The position numbers and the translations under genes were made by a program. A stretch of DNA of 37,436 nt from Ectocarpus siliculosus (taxonomy: Eukaryota > Sar > Phaeophyceae > Ectocarpales > Ectocarpaceae), in NCBI GenBank assembly GCA_000310025.1, contig FN649734.1:243490-280925 (forward strand). Direction: 5' to 3'. Shown piece after piece: positions 29,861 to 37,436 of this stretch (its first letter is position 1; the number at the start of each line of letters is the position of its first letter). The notes beneath the pieces were generated by a model. The model ran no database searches, was not told where the DNA came from, and worked only from the letters and a program-made list of their open reading frames with translations.

Positions 29861-32800
29861 ATGGACTACGGCGGGGTCGCTGCAAGTGGGGGGCTCAGGG
29901 TGGGTGGGAGCATGGGACCTGCTGCCGGCGTCCCCTACGATGATTACGGAGGCATCGCGTCGGACGGCGGCGGCGGCGGCGTGTTGAGCTACCAAGCCCC
30001 GTTCGAGACTTACGGAGAAGGCAGTCGAGGTGTCAGTGGAAGAGGAAGAGGAGGAGGAGGAGCAGCAGCAGCATCGACAGCAGGAGGAGGAGGCGTGCTG
30101 GGGACAAGTTACTATGGGGGTGCCGGCGACGGGCTGGAGGAAGTCCGAGGTGGAATCGTCGGCGGCGCGGCCGCGTTTCACGGGACCTCCGGCGTCGGCA
30201 CGACTGCAGCGCTCTACGGCAACACCGGCAACACCGGCGGCGTCGGTGTTGGAAGGTACACCGGCTATCCGGAAGCAAGCCGCGGAACTAGTTACGGCTC
30301 GGGCGTCCCAGGGACCGCCGCCGCCGCCGGTGGCGAAGGCGTTGCTGCGACCAGAGGGTACGGCACCAGTGGAGGCATAGGCGATCGGTACGGCGGCGGC
30401 GGCGGCATGCGGGAGGTTGTCCCGGCAGACGGGTACGAGGACGTGAGGAGCGGGATGGTCGGGGGCGGCTACAGAACGACCAACTACAGCAGCGGCACCG
30501 GCGGGGGTCTCGCGATGGCCGGGTCGGACGGAGCCGGGTACGGCGGCGGGCGGCGGGGAGGGGGCAGCGCCCTCCCGTACGACGAGTATCGCAGCGAGTT
30601 CTACCCCAGCGGTGGGTTGGGCACCGGCGGCGGGAGCGGGGGAGGCGGCCACGTTTGGCCCGGGTCCTCGGCCGCAGGGAGAGGGGGCAGCGGCGGGTAC
30701 GGCGTTTCGATGGGTGCCACAGCAGGGGTAGGCGGTGCTGGCGCCAGGGGTAGGGGCCGGGACCCCGGGCGAATACGCGGCGATGATGCGGCAGGTATGC
30801 ACGCCACCGGCGATATCGCAAGCACGATCGGCAGTGTTGCGAGTATGCTTGCCGATGGCGGCGGGGGCGGGGGTGCCGTCGATGATGATGGTGGGGGGCC
30901 CAAGGCTACGCCTGGTGTCGTCGACAAGCATGCGGTAGAAGAAGATGACGGGATCGAAGACGAAGGGCCCCTGGGTGGCTGGACGGAGGTGGAAAGTTGG
31001 GAGTTCGCCAGGCTGCCACTTGAGGTATTCACAACCCTTAACCTTAACCCCTGCTTGTTGACGCTTGCGTGCATCCTGTGTTTTTTTATCGTTGCTCTGA
31101 CTGTGGCGTGGGTGGTGGTCGTCTAGTGGTCTGCGTACTATCTTGTGCTGTTTTCTTGTCGTCGGTATTGTCGACGTCCCTGTATCACTGCGCGTATTAA
31201 TAGTTGCAGTTGATGGCGGTCATGATGTTACCGTCGTTGTTGCGGCTAGCGCTGCTGCTACCACCGTTGTTGTAGTTGACGATACCATGTTCTTGACGGC
31301 GTGCCTTCCTGCCTGCCGCCATGCCCCGTGCGCAGGGCAAGACCCGCAAGCCGTGCCCCCGGGAAGTGAGCGGACCGATCCACGTCTTCGACGGCAAGAG
31401 AAAGCCCGGAGCCACGGGGTGGCCCCCCGGCATCACCTGGATGGTCAGCGAGACCTACAAGGGTACCCTGGAAGGGATAAACTGGCCGCCCTCGCTCGTC
31501 GGGGTGGTGCTCACTGTACGTCGTGTAACCCTGACCCTAACCCTAACCCTAACCCTAACCCTAACCCTAACCCTAACCCTGACCCTGACCCTAACGCTAA
31601 GTTGATTTTCGTAAGCACATGCCGTGGATGGTGGCGTCTTGGTGCGCAACGCCGTGGACGACAGAAACCCCGATCTGGCGTTATTTTGGTCGCTGTTTGG
31701 CCCCGTAGGTGTTTCCTAGATGTGTATTGTACCGCCCGCAAGAACAAGCACCAACAATAATTGTTTAGTCTAAACGCGAGTTCCACGAGGACCCTATTGC
31801 TGCACGAGCGCACCCTGTCTGTCCATGCTGCACGCGAGGTGTTCGCCGCCTTGTCTTACCACGGGTTTTTTCCTATCCGTATCCATCCCTATCCATGCCT
31901 CGTTTCATCGATCCGCCCTTGCCCTTCCGTCGGTGCCTGGCGTGCCGCTTTCGATGTTCCTTCCTTCTCTTCGAAGGGCTTCAATCGTCCAATCAAGCAC
32001 GTCGACTGGCCGGAGGGGCTGCTGGAGCTGTACCTCAGGGGACCCTTCGATCAGGTGTGTGGCAGAGCCTTTCGCAACCGACACCAAAATATGTGTGGTG
32101 TTTTTGACAAAACATTACATGGTACATTTTCGTTTGGTGTTTTTTCTTGTTTTCGCTATGCTTTCGTGGTATATCGTGTTGTGTTGATATCGACAGCAGG
32201 TTGTTGTCGTTGTTGTCTTCACATTAAGAAACGTTCCGTTCTCTCTGCCCAGTGCCTTCTTCTGTCCGTACTATTATAGTCTAACACTTGACGGGGTCGA
32301 TTCCCGTGGTCACAGGCTAACTTACCCCCGAAAGGTACAATATACGAAAACAAAATGGACCCGAAGGGTCCGCAAGCCAAAAGAAGAAGTCAACGAAAGA
32401 TAGTCCAGGCCATTCCGCTCGTCTCTACACGCTATGCGGGGTAACCCTAGATTGGAAAAAGCAGGTGGATTGGTGTTTTTTTTTTTTTTTCGTCGTTTCA
32501 GCCCCTTTGGCGTTGCGATACACACGCACGCACATCGTTTTGGTGTCGATGCCGGCGCAACGATAGGCACGTCCATTTGTGATCATGCCGACAAAGGCAG
32601 GTGACACCTCTCTGTGTTTGGCGTCGGCTATCCCACCCCTTTGGTGTTGCGGTCCGCGACTCACTGCTGCTATGCACATGTTTTTGTCTTGTTCTTGCGT
32701 CGTCATGTTGGTTGGTTTGAAGGCTATCGAAGAAGCGCGTTTCCCGGAGTCTCTCAAGACCCTGTCCTTCGGGGCCTGCTTCAACCGCCCTGTCGAGGAG

Positions 32801-35800
32801 GCCGAGTTCCCACAGGGTCTGGAAGGCCTATACTTCGGGGATAAAGACAAGGTGGCCGGAGGAAACTGGGCAGGGGGGGGGGGGAGAGAAAGCCGCTCAG
32901 GGGTTGAAACAACGCCGTGTCGAGTAGTGTACCAAAGCGTTGTATTTCAGCCGACACTATTTGGAGAGGCTCCGTGTGCGTGCCCCGCGCTACCTATGTA
33001 GCCTACTCCGTGTGCGACTAGCGTTCTGCAACCACTAAACGCACTCTGTGTCCACAAGCAAGGGTTCAACACGCATGTTGTGGTATTTTTGGTTTGGTCC
33101 CAGCTGTTGCGGCATCGCCTGTCCGTGATAGAAGTTGAATGGTAGAGGTGGCGGAGGGCACAAGGCCCGCTCCCAGCCTTTCGCGGTGGGCATGAAGAAG
33201 CCATGCCGTCCCACAAACCTCCGTCCCATATTAAACCCGTCCCGTCCCATGCTTGGCCTGAACCAATCAGGGCTACGAGCGGGCCAAGTTCAACCAGCCA
33301 TTGGCGGGCATGGCATGGCCGGCCTCCCTCAAGCAGCTCAGCGCTGGCCAGGCGTTTGATCAATCCTTGGAGGGCGCTGATTGGCCGGACACGCTCGAGG
33401 TACGGTACGGCGGTTTGGTATTATGATATGGTAGATGTGACCCGTGGTATGGTATGATGTGGTATGGCGTGTGTTATGGTATGCTTTGTGGTTTGGTACA
33501 GTGTGATCGATGGTGCGGTAAAATGTAGTACTTCTGAGAAAGTTGAGCACCAGGATGAGCAGGCGTTGGCTCGTGGGCCTGACGCAAAGGGCTGCCGTGT
33601 TTGATGCCATGGTATCCAGGAAGAAACACCACGCTGCATGTGTAGACTACACCATAGGCGACGAGGGTGTAGAAGGTGGATGCTCCACATGCACAATCAA
33701 AGAGTAGGCGCCGTGCTTGGCACTTTTTAAACAACCTCGTCGCCAAGCTTAGCCTCTGGACACCTAGGTGTGACTGACGCATCGCGGGTGCGTTGTCGGC
33801 AGACAGCGGTGTCGGTGTTGGTTGCCTTATTGATTATTTGGCAATTCGATCTCAACAAAATACCCTGCACGACAGAGAAGAGTGCTTGTAAGGTACTAAA
33901 TATGTACTAGGGAGTATCAGTGTCATAGAGGGAGACCGAAGCTGCACGGGAGGCTTTTCTATTTGGTGTATGCATACAGAAGTAGCTGGTCCGTGACATG
34001 ACGCACATTGGTATGTAGATGTCTTGCCGTTGACTGGAGGCATCCATCCGTGGCCACATAGAAGGCCAAAGCTCCTAGCTCCACGTTTTTGCGCAGAACA
34101 TACCACACCACTACCCCTGGACGGATTTTCCAAGCCTCGATTACGCTGCAAGCCACGAAGGTGGCGATCCCCACAATGCCGGTGTTGGGGCAGTCTGGTC
34201 GGACGTATTTTAGCTTTCAGACAAGGCATCATTTGGTTTTGGCACCCTCTTCGTCGTGGAGTAGTGGAGCTTTCCAGGGGGTGTGTTATCTCACGTATTC
34301 GACCTATTGTAGATTCTTTGCTCACATCCTCCGGCGTGCGTGACGTCATGGGCATTTTAACGCCATGTGTGCGATGCCACGGGGCGGCAGGTTATCAACA
34401 TCATGGGGAGCAAGAAACAGCCGGTGGAGGACATAGAATGGCCGCCCGGCCTGAAACAGGTATTGTGACTTGTGACATGTTCAGACGCTCTCGTGACAAT
34501 GACAAACGATGTTATCGAGGCGTCATTTTGTAGCCTTATCGAAGAACATTGCAGGGGTGGTGGTCGTGGTGGTAGTGCCCCCCCCCCAAGGTTGGTGAAG
34601 TGCACCGTTCGATTTATCTGTTGTACTTGTCAACCAACCTGAAGAGTGAAGCATGTGGTGTGGTAAGTACTCCCGCCAGCGAGAGCGTTGAAGGAGATAT
34701 GGGATGTGTTTCGACCCTTCAGCAGGGTAGGTCTGGTGCGTCTGTGTGCTTGGAGTCCTGCCGTCGTGAAGGATGACTGCTGTGGAGAGGTGCTTCGATT
34801 CCTTCACAGATGAAGGATTGGTGTTGGTATGTGTTTCGATCAAGTTGCACGTGGGCGTGTGTGTGTTTCGGTTCCTTCCGTGGTGATGGCTGAGTGTGTG
34901 TGGTCGACTCCTTCGTGAGTGTGGTGCTTCGATCCTTCAAGGGTGAAGTTGTGATGTACTGCGTGAGTGTGAGTCCATCCTTCAGCAGTGGCGGTGTCGT
35001 GTGGGAATGTGTTTCTACCCCTTCACGGTGGAGCTTTGACGTCGGGGTGGCCATATGAAGCATGCCGCACATACCAGCACATAATGTTCCTCGTGCATGG
35101 TGTATGTGTCGACCCTCTCCTCGCACCAACCGCGGCAAACCGGCCGACCAATGAAATGAGAACACTTCATCACCAAAGGAACGAACGCCTCGCTAGCTAC
35201 AGTATGACTTGGGCCGCGCGGTTGGCCTGTCCCTTCCTCAGATCCACGTGAGCGGACGTCTCCGCAAGGAGTCTCCCAAGGCGGCGTGGCCCCGTGGCTG
35301 CAAGGTGTACGCCTGGTCCTTCTCTAGCAGGGCCGCGGTAGAGCCGACGCCGACCTTCGGCAAGACAAATGTGAGTCAAGGTTGAGGTCGCGACCTCGCT
35401 AACGTTGACGAGATGGCCTCGCTACATGTACGGCAACACCGCAGCGCCGCTCATGCTTCTGTGCACCTGCCCTATTTTGTTGTTGTCATCAGCTCGGCCA
35501 TGCTGTCTGAAGTGTGCCCTCATGCAGCTCGAACGTCGATTTCGTCGACACTAAGATCAGGTATTTATTTGTTGATAGAGTACTTCGGATCTTTCGTGCA
35601 AGATAAAATTGTATGCTTATGCTTCGGAACCAAGCTCTTCCGTATGCATGTCCTGCCTCTTTTGTTTGCGGATTGTTGTCATTGCGTGTGGTGGTTTCAA
35701 ACAAACATCTCGCATCGATATTGACCGTGCTTGAAAACGTCGGCATTCACCTTTTTGAGCTCTCGTATCTATCTTCTATCCAAAGCCTTTCGGTCGAACT

Positions 35801-36132
35801 ATCTTCGTACTCTCTGCTGTATTTTGTCTGTCTATCGTACTCCATAGTAAGGGTACCAAAGGCTCTGTCTACAGAGTGAGTAGTTGGTGTTGTTCTTGAA
35901 GGACGAGGGCTCAAGCGGCGAGCCGCCGGCCACGTTTCCCGCACTTCTTCTTCTCTTTATCTCTTTGTCTCTTTTTCTCTTTATCTCTCCTTTTGTTTGT
36001 CGCTTTGGAGATGCTGGAATTCAGGGCGCTGCTGCTGGCCAATACACACAAACCGTGGTGTCAAGAAGGTTTGGTATTTTCTCGAAGCTTGCACCCAAGT
36101 CGTATCACCACGCTGGACCAGCGAGAGTCTAA
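29861..36132 (+). CDS. Glycine-rich N-terminus plus FNIP/LRR-like repeat protein, eight exons
   Basis: Proposed exons are 29861-31024, 31336-31515, 31977-32054, 32723-32851, 33271-33399, 34391-34459, 35242-35370 and 36025-36132 (stop TAA). All introns are GT-AG and in phase 0. The predicted product is 661 residues. Exon 1 encodes a Gly/Tyr/Ser-rich, probably disordered region and an acidic end. Exons 2-7 encode 21-22-residue units of the type (W/F)P..L..L..G..FN.P, for example FPESLKTLSFGACFNRP. The 22-residue register is kept across the junctions of exons 3/4, 5/6 and 6/7, which supports those splice sites; at 4/5 there are eight extra residues, so that junction may be off. FNIP or LRR repeats form solenoids used for protein binding. 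No catalytic domain is seen. The last exon and the start codon are the least certain parts. Confidence 0.7.
31527..31598. repeat. Interstitial telomere-type array (AACCCT)n, 12 units
   Basis: There are twelve hexamers, seven of them perfect consecutive AACCCT, with GACCCT and AACGCT variants at the ends. The array begins 11 bases after the GTACGT splice donor of intron 2 of the repeat-protein gene. The perfect unit equals TTAGGG on the other strand. Confidence 0.95.
33400..33530. repeat. GGTATG-rich low-complexity tract in intron 5
   Basis: Irregular repeats of GGTATG, GATGTGGTATGG and related strings follow the splice donor at 33400. Chance frames on the minus strand over this tract are His/Thr-rich artefacts. 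Confidence 0.6.
34700..35040. repeat. Degenerate minisatellite in intron 6
   Basis: About eight or nine variable units of roughly 38-45 bases share GTG(T/C)TTCGA..CCTTCA..GGTGAAG. The CCTTCA and TGAAGG halves are complementary, so each unit can form a small hairpin. The tract lies between the exons at 34391-34459 and 35242-35370. Confidence 0.55.
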
Positions 36133-37436
36133 ACTACTGCAATGTCCAACATTTCGAAGTGTGCGAAACACGAGATATCGGCTCATCTCCCCCCCCCGAC
36201 TTCCTCCTCCTCCGCGCTTTGTCGGCCCCTCCTTTTTGTGGCTCTGTGCGCCTTGATCCACGAAAGGTCGGTCTCAGCAACTTCTCCGGCCACAACTCGG
36301 AACAAGTGATGTTCGAGTACTGATGTCGACTTTTGACCAAAGTCTGACTAGACCATTGCATTGGCGACGGCCCCCAAGTCATGTGCCATGTTCGAGCGAC
36401 GAATGGATGTATCCACGATGGGATTGTGATTGTGATTGTGGTTGTGATTGTGATTGTGATTGTGATTGTGATGGAGTCGCTGAGCAAGGAAGAGTGCGGC
36501 TTGACGACAAGAGTGCAGAATAGAAGAGGAAGAAAGCGAGGCCGAGGTTTTAAAAATGTTCAGAAGAAGCGTCGAGCGGTAGCGAAGAGTTCCACGCTAA
36601 GTCCCAACTTCCAAGCATGCATGTATATGTAGCAGCAATAAATATGAAGAATGTCAGGCCGAGCGTTATTTTGTGGATTCTGATGATCAGCCCGCGCCGT
36701 AGTAAATAGCGTGTTCGTTCATGGTGTGGTTGCCCCACTACCTATTATCTCCCCGCGGTTAGCGGGTATTAGCACAAGAGCACCGATTGTATTGGAACCT
36801 GGGCCTCTTGTGGTCAAAAGTGTTGGTTGCCAACGAAAACAAAGCCGCACTTGTACGTACGTAGTGTTGGTGGTGTGGTCTTATCTTCATTTTCGTTGTG
36901 CAACTGCTGGTGCACCGAGCCCAAAGTTTTGTGTTATGCTCCGAGCGTGTGAAGAAGCTCAGCGTAGGCGTTCAAATGCAGAAAGGGGGGTTCGATTTTT
37001 CTGCACATACATGTGCACGGGTGCGTTTGGCGGTCCCAACTGTTTTTTTTTTTTTGTCATGTATCATACCAGTCGTGTGTTTGTTCACCTATCATTTCCT
37101 TGTCCGTCTCTTTTTCTAATCCGTAGCTTTACGTATGCACATGTCCTTTCGTTTTTTATCGCTTTAAGTTTTGCGGTTGTCGCATGTACATACTGCTGTG
37201 GCTTTGCGTAACAGTACCTTTTCTTCTCTTCCTTGTCCCGGCAACGTCTTGGGGGGGTGGGGAGTAGTACTACAGTACAGCATGGAATACCTACACGTTG
37301 GTGATACCTCTGGTTCAGTTGATGGGACTGACACCTGCAGTTGATGGGACTGACACCAACAGAGTGGAGGGGGGAGGGGAGGGGACGGGAGGGGGGCACA
37401 CTGAATTGGACGGAAAATACCGGGGGGGGGGGGGGG
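36133..37436. other. 3' flank and right edge, no gene recognised
   Basis: The stretch contains a GATTGT hexamer repeat, an AATAAATA string near 36638 that could be a poly(A) signal, T-rich tracts, a direct 16-bp repeat GTTGATGGGACTGACA (about 37318 and 37342) and a G-run at the very end. No convincing coding frame is seen. Confidence 0.45.
36421..36472. repeat. (GATTGT)n hexanucleotide microsatellite
   Basis: About eight units of GATTGT/GGTTGT lie in tandem, about 290 bases downstream of the last exon of the repeat-protein gene. Confidence 0.93.

Noticed and set aside
29339-30931. 530-codon minus-strand frame opposite the glycine-rich exon
   Set aside because: It is the antisense of a GC-rich, glycine-coding exon. 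Composition is Ala/Pro/Arg/Ser low complexity, and the plus-strand model has splice sites and downstream repeat exons.
36711-37211. 166-codon plus-strand frame near the right edge
   Set aside because: Cys/Phe/Val-rich composition over T-rich DNA, no splice support and no recognisable motif.

Overview
The window is eukaryotic nuclear DNA: spliced genes with GT-AG introns of several hundred bases, large intergenic spaces, microsatellites and a full-length LTR retrotransposon. The mix (membrane-anchored sulfatase, FNIP/LRR-like repeat protein, human-type TTAGGG telomeric repeats, moderately GC-rich DNA) best suggests a stramenopile such as a brown alga. That assignment is inference; no marker gene proves it.

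Layout. (1) Positions 1-7395, minus strand: a sulfatase gene of at least nine exons encoding a type II membrane protein whose Cys-x-Pro-Ser-Arg active-site motif ends exon 1. Its 3' end is uncertain and may lie outside the window. (2) 7396-10877: mostly non-coding, with one possible terminal exon, a perfect 111-bp tandem duplication and scraps of a decayed plus-strand ORF. (3) 11335-26076: a 14.7-kb Ty3/Gypsy-type retrotransposon on the minus strand with two identical 298-bp LTRs and a 4-bp target-site duplication. It interrupts a plus-strand ORF whose frame resumes exactly on the far side (10878-11334 and 26077-26160). (4) 26161-29860: no gene seen, but a diverged inverted repeat. (5) 29861-36132, plus strand: an eight-exon gene with a glycine-rich N-terminus and 21-22-residue FNIP/LRR-like repeats, all introns in phase 0, one carrying an interstitial telomeric array. 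(6) 36133-37436: no gene seen.

The retrotransposon is the most unusual part. In sense order it encodes a very long Gag (coiled coil, RS-rich segment, capsid-like region, CCHC knuckle); an in-frame UGA; a Ser/Pro-rich linker leading into a NADAR domain (YbiA-like, ADP-ribose related); a CUU-UGA-U site where a +1 shift is needed in the middle of the NADAR domain; then protease, reverse transcriptase, RNase H, integrase, a chromodomain-like module and a Tudor/Agenet-like module. Neither downstream reading frame begins with ATG where it opens, so the simplest reading is one Gag-NADAR-Pol polyprotein made through two recoding events. A nominal 100-N gap inside gag is flanked by the same 0.4-kb sequence on both sides and looks like two overlapping contig ends, so Gag is probably about 170-180 residues shorter than it reads here.
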